Positions 17,807 to 25,950 of a stretch of DNA of 58,379 nucleotides are shown piece after piece (position 1 is the first letter of the stretch; every line of letters begins with the position of its first letter). The DNA is taken from contig CABZCN010000008.1 of NCBI GenBank assembly GCA_902524245.1, positions 1-58,379 on the forward strand, given 5' to 3'. The stretch comes from an uncultured Alphaproteobacteria bacterium (lineage in GTDB: Bacteria; Pseudomonadota; Alphaproteobacteria; HIMB59). The notes under the pieces are model-generated. The model had not been told where the DNA came from and did no database searches. It saw only the letters and a program-made list of their open reading frames with translations. A program made the translations under genes and the position numbers.

Positions 17807-18637
17807 ATGATAACAAAGCATAATATTTCTTCACTATTTGAATTTGTAAAAAAACAAAAAAAATCAAATATCTTAAGAATTGATTTAATTAACAAATCGT
17901 TTGTACTTAGTCAACATTCTAAAACCAATCATATTTTAATTGATAAAAATGGCGTTAATTTTAATTGTAAGATTGAAAAAAAAATAAATGAAATAGCACA
18001 AATTTTGTTACCAATATTGATGATAAAAAAAAAATTCTATATCGGTCAAATTGGGCAAAGCTTAGACGGTAAAATTGCACTTTTAAACGGCAATTCTCAT
18101 TACATTAATGATAAAAATAGTATTTCATACCTTCATAGTCTTCGTTCAGTGTGTGATGCAGTTATAGTTGGTGTAAATACAATAAAAAAAGATAATCCCT
18201 TGCTCACTACAAGAGCAATTAAGGGCTCAAATCCTCAGAGGATAATTATAGATCCGTCTCTAAAATTAACAAATAACTATCAAATATTTAAAGATGGTTT
18301 TTCAAATATCATATTTACACACTCTAATATTAAAAAGAATTTAAAAAATACACAAATTTATAAATTACCTGAAAGAAACTTCACAAATCTTATACACAAA
18401 CATATAAATAATTTAGGTTTTAAGTTCGTATTAGTAGAAGGTGGTTCTAAAACTATATCTAAATTTCTTGAGAATAAATTATTAGATATTATGCAATTTA
18501 TAATAGCACCTACAATAATTGGTTCTGGTATTAATTCTATAAATATAAAACCTATAACAAATTTAAAAAAAGTAATTAGAACAAAAAATAAAATTTATAA
18601 ATTTGGTGAAGAAATAATAGTAAGTTTAGAGTTTTAA
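17807..18637 (+). CDS. RibD C-terminal-type pyrimidine reductase (no deaminase domain)
   Basis: 276 residues. The reductase domain starts near residue 78 with YIGQIGQSLDGKIA, continues with CDAVIVGVNTIKKDNPLLTTR and PQRIIIDPSL, and ends with VLVEGGSKT and IAPTIIGSG, the NADPH-dependent RibD/ArfC fold. The N-terminal 75 residues do not match the RibD deaminase: no HAE or PCxxxGRTPPC zinc motif is present. It could reduce the ribosyl side chain of the RibA product directly, as in archaea and fungi, or a related pyrimidine. It diverges from ribA and converges on the methyltransferase with a 12-base overlap. Confidence 0.82.
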   Translation: MITKHNISSLFEFVKKQKKSNILRIDLINKSFVLSQHSKTNHILIDKNGVNFNCKIEKKINEIAQILLPILMIKKKFYIGQIGQSLDGKIALLNGNSHYINDKNSISYLHSLRSVCDAVIVGVNTIKKDNPLLTTRAIKGSNPQRIIIDPSLKLTNNYQIFKDGFSNIIFTHSNIKKNLKNTQIYKLPERNFTNLIHKHINNLGFKFVLVEGGSKTISKFLENKLLDIMQFIIAPTIIGSGINSINIKPITNLKKVIRTKNKIYKFGEEIIVSLEF

Positions 18638-19414
18638 AGCTAAAAAATCTTTATTTCTTAGAAATAATTTTGATTTATTTTTTTTAACATTTTCCCTTCT
18701 AAAATCTAACCATCTATCTAATGATATCTTATTTTTTTCAAGTACATTTTCACAAAAATCTAAAAACATATTTTGAAATTTTTTATTCTTTGATACATTC
18801 CAACTCGAGTCAAAAACAAATGTTTTATGTGACTTAGAAAACAATTTATTAATTATTTGACTACAGTTTTTACCAACTGCTTTTTGCCCAATACCTTTAT
18901 CTGACTCCTGATCTTTATTAAATAAACTTAAAACGTATTGGTCATTTTTATGTTTTGGTAAAAATTTAAAAAATCCATCATAATTAATTGAAAAATATAT
19001 AACTTTTGTATTTAGATTTTGTTTTTTAAATTCTAAATACCAATTTTTTGGCATTATATCTAAATACGCAGATCCTGTAATAATATCGTATTTTTCGAAT
19101 TTAAAACTTTTTATATTTTTGATTAAATCAAATTTTTTATAATTTATATTTATAATCTTATTCTTATTATTTGTTTTTTTCTTAAATTCTTTAATTGACT
19201 CAAATGATATGTCTATCATATCCCATGATTGTCTTTTTTTAAGTTTGGGGTACAAATATCTATAGTTGGAACCTGTTCCACAACCTAAATCAGCAATAGA
19301 CAATGTTTTGTAGTCTTGAAAATATTTATTAATTTTTTCTATAATTTTTTTATTTCTTGAAACTTTATCAATTTTCTCTCGAAGAAATAGCCAATCATTA
19401 TTAAATTTATGCAT
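18626..19414 (-). CDS. SAM-dependent class I methyltransferase
   Basis: 262 residues. SAM motif I is SIADLGCGTGSNYRYL around residues 39-54, and an acidic motif II follows (WDMIDISFESI). The target is unknown. It overlaps the upstream glycosyltransferase gene by 8 bases and is the last gene of the four-gene unit starting at the MDR dehydrogenase, so its substrate is likely an intermediate of that pathway. Confidence 0.8.
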   Translation of the reverse strand: MHKFNNDWLFLREKIDKVSRNKKIIEKINKYFQDYKTLSIADLGCGTGSNYRYLYPKLKKRQSWDMIDISFESIKEFKKKTNNKNKIININYKKFDLIKNIKSFKFEKYDIITGSAYLDIMPKNWYLEFKKQNLNTKVIYFSINYDGFFKFLPKHKNDQYVLSLFNKDQESDKGIGQKAVGKNCSQIINKLFSKSHKTFVFDSSWNVSKNKKFQNMFLDFCENVLEKNKISLDRWLDFRRENVKKNKSKLFLRNKDFLALKL

Positions 19415-20450
19415 TTTTTATTATCTTGATAAAAAGATCCCCAGATTGTGTTGGTGTTAAAAATTTTCTCTTATTTTGTGTTAATTTTTTTGATAAATCT
19501 GAATTAAATGCATTTTTAGTAATTAATTTTGATAAACTTTTTTCTTTAAAATTATTTAAGTAGATAATTCCATCCTTTTTTAGAGTACTCATAATTGTTT
19601 TAGTTTTATATGTAATAATCATTTTTTTGAGTTGAAGGGCATTAGCAAGTGACATACCAAAACCTTCATATTTACTTACTGAGACATAGAAGTCACACTT
19701 AGAATATAGTTTTGATAGTAAATTAGTCGATACATTACTATGAAACTTAACTTTTTTACTTAATCTATAATTACTTATAATTTTTAGTAATCTATTATAG
19801 TATTTACTCTCTCTAGTTATATCTCCTACAATATTTAATTTTATTTTATCCATGTATCTTAATTCGTTTAACAGATAATGATAATTTTTTCTCTCAATAA
19901 TACTTCCCACAGATAGTAAATTTATATTTTTATCCCTTTTATATTTATATTTTCTTAATTTTTCTATTCCAGGCTCTACAACTTGAATTTTACGCTTATT
20001 AATTTTAAATTTTTCAAAAATTAGTTGTTTTGTATCATTTGAAGTGACAATTATTTTTTTCGTTTTCTTATATAATTTTTTAGCGTTCTTAAGAAAAAAT
20101 TGACTTTGATTACCATTAAATTCTAGATAAAGAGGGTGGTGTATAAGAGCTATTACTACAAATCTATCTAGATAGTTTATTATACTATCAATACACTCAA
20201 AAACTAATCCATCAAAAATTAGTACCGCATTATCAGGTAATTTTTCTAAAGTTTTTTTTAGATTTTTTAAGTCATTTTCTTTAGGAAAGGGAAAGCTGTT
20301 AGCAAGTTTGATAGCATTTAAATTGAATTTAATTTTTTTTGCTCTTTTTAATATATTTTTTTCATAAATGTAACCACCTGTTTTTGTATTAATATCACCC
20401 GGATAAATAAAATAATAAGATTTATTGTGTATTACTGATCTCTTGTTCAT
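19407..20450 (-). CDS. Family 4-like glycosyltransferase
   Basis: 347 residues of GT-B fold. The C-terminal donor-binding domain has LLSVGSIIERKNYHYLL, KVKFHSNVS and the retaining-GT signature YEGFGMSLANAL (E-x7-E type region). The N-terminus has TGGYIYEKNIL, the acceptor-side glycine motif. Soluble, no membrane helices. The start overlaps the PTPS-like gene by 29 bases, an unusually long same-strand overlap, but there is no later methionine that would keep the N-terminal strand. Placed among GTP-derived pyrimidine/pterin genes, a small-molecule acceptor is more likely than a polysaccharide; this is inference. Confidence 0.8.
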   Translation of the reverse strand: MNKRSVIHNKSYYFIYPGDINTKTGGYIYEKNILKRAKKIKFNLNAIKLANSFPFPKENDLKNLKKTLEKLPDNAVLIFDGLVFECIDSIINYLDRFVVIALIHHPLYLEFNGNQSQFFLKNAKKLYKKTKKIIVTSNDTKQLIFEKFKINKRKIQVVEPGIEKLRKYKYKRDKNINLLSVGSIIERKNYHYLLNELRYMDKIKLNIVGDITRESKYYNRLLKIISNYRLSKKVKFHSNVSTNLLSKLYSKCDFYVSVSKYEGFGMSLANALQLKKMIITYKTKTIMSTLKKDGIIYLNNFKEKSLSKLITKNAFNSDLSKKLTQNKRKFLTPTQSGDLFIKIIKNA

Positions 20451-20829
20451 AAGAAGCCCAAGCTACATTTGACTCAGTTAAAATAATTTTAATTTTATGC
20501 AACTTGTTAAAATCTTCTATGTAATCTTTTTGTAATTTATCGCATATTCTGTCAAAAATATCTTTAGCAAGAAATTCCGTAGAGGTAATAATATTTTTAA
20601 ATTCTTCAACTTCGTCTAAATTTTTATAACTATAAAATTTTAATACGTCAGAGAGAATTTCTGTTACAACCCCGAGATCCATAATAATGTTATATTTGTT
20701 AATCTCTTTTGCATAAAACTCTGCATCAACTATGTAGGTCGCTCCATGCATATTCTGTGCTGGTCCAAAAACCTCACCCGGGAGAGAATGTGCAATTAAA
20801 ATATTATTTCGAACAGTAATTGAATACAT
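20422..20829 (-). CDS. PTPS/QueD-fold protein with altered active site
   Basis: 135 residues resembling 6-pyruvoyl/6-carboxy-tetrahydropterin synthases. Visible: first zinc histidine H14 (IAHSLPGE), second H28 in NMHGATY, conserved D51 (MDLGVV) and E119 (LTESNVAWASYE). The catalytic cysteine position is A24, the third zinc histidine of the usual HGH is A30, and the LDH dyad region reads YSYKNLD. It therefore belongs to a divergent subfamily unlikely to perform the standard QueD or PTPS reaction. It is one base downstream of the MDR gene and overlaps the glycosyltransferase gene. Confidence 0.8.
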   Translation of the reverse strand: MYSITVRNNILIAHSLPGEVFGPAQNMHGATYIVDAEFYAKEINKYNIIMDLGVVTEILSDVLKFYSYKNLDEVEEFKNIITSTEFLAKDIFDRICDKLQKDYIEDFNKLHKIKIILTESNVAWASYEQEISNTQ

Positions 20830-20830
20830 T

Positions 20831-21793
20831 TTAATACTTTATAGCATGCATTATGCTTTCTGGATTATTTAATATTGAAATATAATCTTTCTCTAAGTCC
20901 TGAAAGTCACTTTCTGTGTTTATTAATTTAAGAAGCTGGTTATTAGATAAAGCATTAATTGCTAAATTCAATCTCTTTTTATAATCATATTTTTTTGATA
21001 AATACTTTGGAATATTTGAAACTTGAGAACCAATAATTTTTAATCTCTTTGAGTGAAAATTACCTCCTAAATTTATATGACCTTTTCTATTTCCATACCA
21101 ACTAGCCTCAATAAATTTTCCCTCTAAATTTAATTTTTTTAGTGATTGGTTTAATACATCATAATTAGATGTTGTATTAATTATAACATCTAAGTCTTTA
21201 ATTTTTTTAAAATTAATAAATTTTAGTCCTAAAATATTTGCAAATTTCTTCTTTTTAATATTTATGTCAGTAATAAAGACATTTTTAAATTTTAGTAATT
21301 TATAATAGTAGGCAGTCAAAATACCAACAGAGCCCATCCCTATTATCAATATTTTGTTATTTAATTTTGCTTGAGTATCCCAAAAGATATTAATAGCTGT
21401 TTCCATATTTGCTGTTAGTAAATATTTTCGAATATCACCATTACCTTTTAAAATATTCACATTATTTATATCAATCTTAAATAGTGACTGATGGGGGTAA
21501 AGGCAGAATGTATTTTTATTTAAATATTTTTTTGGGCCCTCAACTATTTTACCAACATTAATGTAACCGTATTTAATTGGAAAAGAAAAAGATCCCTCTT
21601 GAAAAGGAGATTTCATTATATCGAACTGATCTTTGCTAATATTACCAGATGCTACTAATCTCTCAGTGCCCTTACTAATTCCTGAATAAAGAGTTTTTAC
21701 AAGAACAGTTTTAGAATTTTTTTTATAGCTTAGTATTTTTTTCTTAATAATTGGTTTATTTTCATTCTTAAGCCATAGAGAATAAGTTTCCAT
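20831..21793 (-). CDS. MDR-superfamily (zinc-type alcohol) dehydrogenase
   Basis: About 320 residues starting at the METYS methionine (21793); a GTG-initiated extension to 21820 is possible but adds a hydrophobic stretch not expected in the family. The GroES-like half has TLYSGISKGTERLVASG and PIKYGYINVG; the Rossmann half has ILIIGMGSVGILTAYYY. The usual catalytic zinc cysteine is replaced (SGISKGTE), as in other non-classical MDR members. The C-terminus ends HAIKY. It is the first gene of the MDR-PTPS-GT-methyltransferase unit and diverges from the creatininase gene by 29 bases. Presumably an NAD(P)-dependent redox step on the cluster intermediate. Confidence 0.8.
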   Translation of the reverse strand: METYSLWLKNENKPIIKKKILSYKKNSKTVLVKTLYSGISKGTERLVASGNISKDQFDIMKSPFQEGSFSFPIKYGYINVGKIVEGPKKYLNKNTFCLYPHQSLFKIDINNVNILKGNGDIRKYLLTANMETAINIFWDTQAKLNNKILIIGMGSVGILTAYYYKLLKFKNVFITDINIKKKKFANILGLKFINFKKIKDLDVIINTTSNYDVLNQSLKKLNLEGKFIEASWYGNRKGHINLGGNFHSKRLKIIGSQVSNIPKYLSKKYDYKKRLNLAINALSNNQLLKLINTESDFQDLEKDYISILNNPESIMHAIKY

Positions 21794-21822
21794 AATAATT
21801 ATATAAATGTTAAATATCACTT

Positions 21823-22581
21823 ATGCTATCAAAGTTTTGGTCCGATTTAACATCAGCAGACATTAGTAAATTAGGTAAAAATAAAATACTTATTCTCCCA
21901 TTTTCATCTGTAGAACAACATGGAGAACACCTTCCATCAGGTACTGATAAATTAATATTAGATGGAATTTTAAATACTTTTATTAAGAAATATCCCAAAC
22001 TTAATAAATATTTAATTCTACCAAATATCTCTATAGGTTCAGCGAGTGAGCATAATAGCTTTGAGGGCACTCTATCTTCGAACTCTACAAATTATATTGA
22101 TTATATTATCAGCATAGTTGGTGAGTTATGTATTCGTAGATATAAAAAATTTATCTTTTTAAATAGTCATGGCGGACAAATTAGTCACTTAGATATAGCT
22201 GCTAAAGAAATTAAAAGTAGATATAAAGCTGTCGATATTGTTAAGGCACATTATTTTCTATTTAAAGGTTTTGAAAAAATTATTCCAAAAAAAGAATTAC
22301 TTTATGGATATCATGGAGGTGAATTTGAAACATCAATAATGCTCCACCTTTATCCAGAGTTGATAAAATTAAATAAAATTAAAAGAAACAAACTCTCATC
22401 TGACTTTAAATCTAAAAAAATAATTTCTTATGAAAGAACAATTAAAAGAGCTTGGAATACAAAAGATTTGTCCAAGACAGGTATAATTGGCAATCCTACA
22501 AAATCCACTGCAGATAAAGGAAAAAGAATTCTAGATCTTACATCAAGAACCTTAAAAAAAATAATTGATGAAATGAAGTAG
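21823..22581 (+). CDS. Creatininase-family amidohydrolase
   Basis: 252-residue metal-dependent hydrolase. Ligand residues appear as E31 and H33 in SSVEQHGEHLP, D42 in GTDK, H116 in NSHGG and E167 in HGGEFETS. The family includes creatininase, the mycofactocin peptidase MftE and archaeal ArfB, a deformylase of a GTP-derived pyrimidine in riboflavin/F420 synthesis. The neighbouring GTP cyclohydrolase II and RibD-type reductase make an ArfB-like substrate the most attractive guess. The stop codon is immediately followed by the tRNA-Cys 3' end on the other strand. Confidence 0.85.
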   Translation: MLSKFWSDLTSADISKLGKNKILILPFSSVEQHGEHLPSGTDKLILDGILNTFIKKYPKLNKYLILPNISIGSASEHNSFEGTLSSNSTNYIDYIISIVGELCIRRYKKFIFLNSHGGQISHLDIAAKEIKSRYKAVDIVKAHYFLFKGFEKIIPKKELLYGYHGGEFETSIMLHLYPELIKLNKIKRNKLSSDFKSKKIISYERTIKRAWNTKDLSKTGIIGNPTKSTADKGKRILDLTSRTLKKIIDEMK

Positions 22582-22655
22582 TGGAGGCCCACCCCGGAAT
22601 CGAACCGAGCTACAAGGATTTGCAGTCCTCTGCATAACCAATCTGCCAGCGGGCC
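22582..22655 (-). tRNA. tRNA-Cys (GCA)
   Basis: 74-base cloverleaf on the minus strand with encoded CCA. The acceptor GGCCCGC pairs with GTGGGCC, including one G-T pair; the anticodon loop CTGCAAA gives GCA. It abuts the creatininase stop codon. Confidence 0.96.
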
Positions 22656-22676
22656 ATAAAAATTAACATAACACTT

Positions 22677-23375
22677 TTATTGATATTTGTAATCGGGATT
22701 AGTGCCAGATGTGTATTCTATACCATCAATTACTACTTTTGGCCAAGTACCAATTCCAATAAGTTTGGGTCTTGACTCCAGATAATCTAAAATACCTTGA
22801 ATCTTTTCAAAATCGCTCATAAATTTTTTTAACTTTGGAAAGTTATCTAAAATTTTATCATCTAATAGCAATGCTAGTGAGACATGATGATAAACATTAA
22901 AGTCACAATAAAATGCTCTTTCTCCTAAAAAAAAATTACCTTCATATTTACTTAGTAACTTTTCAAAATTTGTAAAAGCTTTGGGTAAAATTTCATCTAA
23001 AAGATTTTTTTTATTCTTTAAGTGCATTTCACCAACCCAAACATTTATTGTTGGATTTAAAGGAAAAAATAAATCATGGGCAGACTCAAATATTGAGTCA
23101 GCATATGCTACCATTTCCTCATTATTGGGGATATTGTTTGTAAGTTTAGCTATATATCTTGAGATAGTATTGCTTTGCCATATTTCAATTTTCTCATCTA
23201 TAACAAGCAAAGGTAATTTATGAAAAATCACCTCTTTTTTGACATCAACCCATGGTTTTTTAAAATAATCCCATGCCATTTCATATGAATATTCGATACC
23301 CGCAGTATGTAGCATCATCCTTGGAGCCTCACACAAAGCTCTAAGATTGAAATAGATTAACTGTAGTTTAGACAT
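22677..23375 (-). CDS. Glutathione S-transferase
   Basis: 232 residues. The thioredoxin-fold N-terminal domain has QLIYFNLRALCEAPRMML with the catalytic-tyrosine pattern of sigma-like GSTs, a HKLPLLVIDEK cis-proline region and IWQSNTISRYIA for gamma-glutamyl binding. The helical C-terminal domain contains FFLGERAFYCDFNVYHH. Conjugates glutathione to electrophiles or acts as a peroxidase; substrate unknown. It is transcribed from a 39-base divergent spacer shared with the glutamine synthetase-like gene. Confidence 0.87.
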   Translation of the reverse strand: MSKLQLIYFNLRALCEAPRMMLHTAGIEYSYEMAWDYFKKPWVDVKKEVIFHKLPLLVIDEKIEIWQSNTISRYIAKLTNNIPNNEEMVAYADSIFESAHDLFFPLNPTINVWVGEMHLKNKKNLLDEILPKAFTNFEKLLSKYEGNFFLGERAFYCDFNVYHHVSLALLLDDKILDNFPKLKKFMSDFEKIQGILDYLESRPKLIGIGTWPKVVIDGIEYTSGTNPDYKYQ

Positions 23376-23414
23376 AAAGTTTATATTAATATTTTTATAT
23401 TATAAATATATGTC

Positions 23415-24800
23415 ATGAAAACTAAAAATTATTTATCTGAAGCACATAATTTTTTGAAAAGAAATACACAAGTAAAATCATTCGATATTGTAATGCATGA
23501 TTGTAATGGTGTAGGTCGTGGAAAAATAATTAGAAGAAATGAGTTATTAAATTTGTATAAGTCAGGTAGGCAATTTCCTCTTTCATTACTTGGAATGGAT
23601 ATTACTGGTGAGGATACACCTGAAACAGGATTGATTTTAGAGCAGGGTGATGGTGACATAAAAGCTTGGCCTATACCATCATCACTTAAGTTATTGCATA
23701 ACAGCAAACCACCAAGAGGTGAGTTATTCATGAACATGTATGATATTGATGGTAATAAACTATTAACTGACCCACGAAATGTTTTGGAAAATAAAATACA
23801 AGAATTAAAAAAAGATGGTATCTCTTGTTTTGGAGCATTTGAATTAGAATTCTTTCTGGTTTCAAATGAACTGGATGAGTATGGAAAACTTAAGCCAGCA
23901 AAATCTATAATTGGAAAAAAAGCTTCAATTAAAAAAACAGATGTTTACTCAGTTGATCACCTTCATGGTATGATGCCACTAATAGATGATATATATAAAG
24001 CCACAAAACTTGCAAAAGTAGATGCCGAAACTATTATTTCAGAATACGCACCTGGTCAATATGAACTTACTCTTAAACATCAAAGCTCATTATTGAAAGC
24101 AGCTGATGATATTTTAAGATTAAAGAGAATTATTAGAGCACAAGCAAGAGCGCATGGTGTGACAGCATGCTTTATGGCAAAACCGATGGAGAATATAACT
24201 GGTTCTGGTATGCACTTTCATATTTCATTGTATGACAAAAAAGGCAAAAATATATTTGCTGAGAAGAACAAAGAAAAAATTAGCAAGAAACTTAATTATG
24301 CTCTTGGAGGACTCTCAAAATATATGGGTGAGAGTATGTTAATATTTGCTCCAAATGCAAATAGTTGGAGAAGATTTGTATTAGGCTCTTATGCTCCCAC
24401 TAGACCCAATTGGGGTATAGATAATAGATCTGTGGCTTTTAGAATACCCACCAGCAACTCTCATAATAGAAGAATTGAACACAGAGTTTCTGGTGTAGAT
24501 GCAAATCCATATTTAGTTGCATTAACGGTTGTTTCAGCAATTAAAAAAGGATTAACTAATAAAATAAATGCTGACAAACAGACTACTGGTAATTCATATT
24601 TAAAAAAATCATCTAGTAAGAATAAAATTCCAACAGATTGGAACTCATCAATTAATTTATCTAAAAAATCATTATTCTTAAAAGAAACTTTAGGACCTGA
24701 ACTCCATAAAGCTTTTATCGCTATAAAGGAGATGGAGTATAATAAAGTTGCAAGTGCTGTTACTGAGTTGGATATTGAATTATATTTAGACTCAATTTAA
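23415..24800 (+). CDS. Glutamine synthetase-like gamma-glutamyl ligase (PuuA/GlnT type)
   Basis: 461 residues. The beta-grasp N-terminus (DIVMHDCNGVGRGKIIRR) is followed by a catalytic domain with AFELEFFL, EYAPGQYELTL, GSGMHFHISL, ANSWRRF and RSVAFRIPTSN plus RIEHRVSGVDANPYLV. These match the glutamate-amine ligases of the PuuA/GlnT branch rather than housekeeping GlnA, which has an adenylylated NLYDLP tyrosine motif that is absent here. It probably ligates glutamate to an amine or ammonia with ATP. Its stop lies one base before the convergent DUF1501 gene. Confidence 0.87.
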   Translation: MKTKNYLSEAHNFLKRNTQVKSFDIVMHDCNGVGRGKIIRRNELLNLYKSGRQFPLSLLGMDITGEDTPETGLILEQGDGDIKAWPIPSSLKLLHNSKPPRGELFMNMYDIDGNKLLTDPRNVLENKIQELKKDGISCFGAFELEFFLVSNELDEYGKLKPAKSIIGKKASIKKTDVYSVDHLHGMMPLIDDIYKATKLAKVDAETIISEYAPGQYELTLKHQSSLLKAADDILRLKRIIRAQARAHGVTACFMAKPMENITGSGMHFHISLYDKKGKNIFAEKNKEKISKKLNYALGGLSKYMGESMLIFAPNANSWRRFVLGSYAPTRPNWGIDNRSVAFRIPTSNSHNRRIEHRVSGVDANPYLVALTVVSAIKKGLTNKINADKQTTGNSYLKKSSSKNKIPTDWNSSINLSKKSLFLKETLGPELHKAFIAIKEMEYNKVASAVTELDIELYLDSI

Positions 24801-24801
24801 A

Positions 24802-25950
24802 TTATGATTTGAATAAATTTTCAGAATAATTTTTTATATTTTGTTCCCAAAAAACTTCTCTTTTTATTTTTTCAAAATCAGTATCAAATACACTTGACAT
24901 GGCAGAAGCATATATTGATCTGGCATCAATAGTGCTGTTAAGATCTCTTCCTTCAAATAAACTATTTTTTTTTAAACCTGGCCAATCAGTGAAAACTTGA
25001 GATTTTTTCAATAGTCCTCCTGCCATTAAAATAGCTGAACCATAACCATGTTCTGTTCCGTTTCCACCATTTTGTTCTACTGTTCTTCCAAATTCTGTGA
25101 GCGTCAATATTAATGTATTATTAAAATCACTTCCCATACCAGTATGGAGGTTTTTAATAATTAAATCTATATCATGAAGATTATCTGCATGTTCACCATT
25201 GTCTGTCCCTTGAGCTGTATGTGTATCAAAGCCCTCGATATCGAAAACAGCCACTTTTGGACCAAGAGGATCTTTTAAAATTTTAGCTGTTCTTTTTGAT
25301 AGGCTATCTAGAGTTTCATCTCCACCTTGCATAGTAAGAGGTCTATTCATTATTACATTGTAAACCTCCTGTAGTTTGTCATGCTCAATTCCATCATAGG
25401 CTCTTGTTATTCTTTCAATAACCTCTCTTTTTGGAAGGTGCATCCAAGTAGGAAAATAATTGTTATTTCCCTCAACACCTCTCAGTAAAAGGGGCATTGG
25501 TAAACTTAAGGCGAGACTTGAACCATATAGACCTGATGATTTCATTCCCCTTCCTAGCCAACCTGTTTTTTTGGTGTAAGCTTTTAAGGCACCTGTTTCC
25601 ATTATATTTTGTCCATCAAAATGAGATCTTCCTGTATAGGGCACATTTGTTGCATGAATTACAGCTGCTAAATTTTGAGACCATAAACTATGAAGTGTTT
25701 TTAATTTAGGATGCAAAGAAAAATCTGAATTAAGTTTTAATTTATTGTTTAAAATTAAATCAGATCTGTATTTGTTGATAAGGATGTCATTCACTGGTAC
25801 AGCAGTTAAACCGTCCATTCCTCCTCTGAGACTTATAATTACAAGATTTTTTTTAGTATTTGAAATAGACCCATAAAGTGGGATATTAAAATTTGAAAAG
25901 AAAATAGTTGCTAAACTACCTTTTAAAAAACTTCTTCTAGTACAATTCAT
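24802..25950 (-). CDS. DUF1501 family protein, Tat-exported
   Basis: 382 residues. The N-terminus has a twin-arginine motif RRSFLKGS (residues 5-12) followed by a hydrophobic stretch, so it is likely exported folded through Tat; tatABC is encoded at 45128-46372. The body has ISLRGGMDGLTAVPVND, the FDGQNIMETG segment and LTEFGRTVEQNGGNGTEHG, characteristic of DUF1501, which is distantly related to alkaline phosphatase/sulfatase folds. The activity is unknown. It overlaps DUF1800 by 4 bases, the standard pairing of these families. Confidence 0.88.
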   Translation of the reverse strand: MNCTRRSFLKGSLATIFFSNFNIPLYGSISNTKKNLVIISLRGGMDGLTAVPVNDILINKYRSDLILNNKLKLNSDFSLHPKLKTLHSLWSQNLAAVIHATNVPYTGRSHFDGQNIMETGALKAYTKKTGWLGRGMKSSGLYGSSLALSLPMPLLLRGVEGNNNYFPTWMHLPKREVIERITRAYDGIEHDKLQEVYNVIMNRPLTMQGGDETLDSLSKRTAKILKDPLGPKVAVFDIEGFDTHTAQGTDNGEHADNLHDIDLIIKNLHTGMGSDFNNTLILTLTEFGRTVEQNGGNGTEHGYGSAILMAGGLLKKSQVFTDWPGLKKNSLFEGRDLNSTIDARSIYASAMSSVFDTDFEKIKREVFWEQNIKNYSENLFKS

